DNA from: an uncultured Faecalibacterium sp.
Lineage (GTDB): Bacteria > Bacillota > Clostridia > Oscillospirales > Ruminococcaceae
Length of the DNA stretch: 16,126 nt
Assembly: GCA_934561115.1 (NCBI GenBank)
Contig: CAKTFS010000030.1
Location: forward strand, 1-16,126
Direction of reading: 5' to 3'
Shown here: piece after piece, positions 15,953-16,126 of the stretch
Layout: each line of letters starts with the position of its first letter
How positions within the stretch are numbered: position 1 is the stretch's first letter
The notes under the pieces: generated by a model
Seen by the model: the letters and a program-made list of their open reading frames with translations, nothing else
The model's database searches: none
What the model was told of the DNA's origin: nothing
Position numbers and translations under genes: made by a program

Positions 15953-16126
15953 TCAGACGGCGTAGCCTTTGCTCTTGATGACCTCCACGACCTGAGAGAC
16001 ATACTTCTGGCAGGTGTCATGGTCAGGTGCTTCCACCATCACACGCACGACAGGCTCCGTGCCGGACTCGCGCACCAGAATACGGCCGGTATCGCCCAGT
16101 GCTTCTGCCACCGCCTTGACGGCCTC
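15953..16126 (-). CDS. glmM: Phosphoglucosamine mutase, C-terminal end only
   Basis: The last 57 codons, cut by the window edge. The sequence reads A-V-A-E-A-L-G-D-T-G-R-I-L-V-R-E-S-G-T-E-P-V-V-R-V-M-V-E-A, the C-terminal phosphate-binding domain of the phosphohexomutase family; RILVRESGTEP with VRVMVEA is the form I associate with GlmM rather than other phosphomutases. GlmM turns glucosamine-6-phosphate into glucosamine-1-phosphate for UDP-GlcNAc and cell-wall synthesis. The stop is at 15955-15953. The active-site serine and metal-binding loop lie outside the window, so integrity of the whole gene cannot be judged. It lies upstream of the metG promoter on the same strand but is separated by a hairpin and that promoter. 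Confidence 0.9.
   Translation of the reverse strand, partial: EAVKAVAEALGDTGRILVRESGTEPVVRVMVEAPDHDTCQKYVSQVVEVIKSKGYAV

Overview
This window looks like chromosomal DNA of a GC-rich Firmicute of the Oscillospiraceae, most likely Faecalibacterium or a near relative. That placement rests on the gene content, the base composition, a Met T-box in front of metG, and an intergenic palindromic element (about 3730-3790) of a type I remember from Faecalibacterium genomes. It is inference; no search was run.

Layout. 1-1725 (+): the end of a BcrA/LanF-like ABC ATPase and two ABC-2 permeases of the lantibiotic-immunity kind. A bidirectional terminator (1801-1835) separates them from a complete F-type ATP synthase operon on the minus strand, read atpB-atpE-atpF-[atpH/A]-atpG-atpD-atpC (7928 down to 1863). 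It has a promoter at 8153-8181 and a leader of about 220 nt. 8486-8950 (-) encodes a DUF2798-like membrane protein. 9221-9899 (+) is a promoter-to-terminator unit with no ordinary gene: a candidate structured RNA of about 640 nt that also carries a chain of tiny reading frames with ribosome-binding sites. 10022-10907 (+) holds three small membrane proteins, and 10982-11284 (+) a Dabb-fold protein. After a second bidirectional terminator come minus-strand genes: a 77-aa orphan, then a T-box-controlled unit metG-EamA transporter-TatD nuclease (15835 down to 11717). The end of glmM lies at the right edge.

The most unusual points are two. First, there is no separate atpH. The reading frame for alpha carries about 85 extra N-terminal residues that match the C-terminal domain of subunit delta, so delta appears to survive only as a delta(CTD)-alpha fusion, with the delta N-terminal domain missing. 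Second, the 9256-9899 transcript has clean expression signals, many local hairpins, an internal repeated module and seven micro-ORFs, and I could not assign it to any RNA class I know.

Other points of interest are a GCACAAA half-site shared by three promoters in the 8.1-9.2 kb region, a perfect dyad over the Dabb-gene promoter, a palindromic element inserted between atpG and atpD, and an EamA transporter tightly coupled to metG under methionine T-box control.
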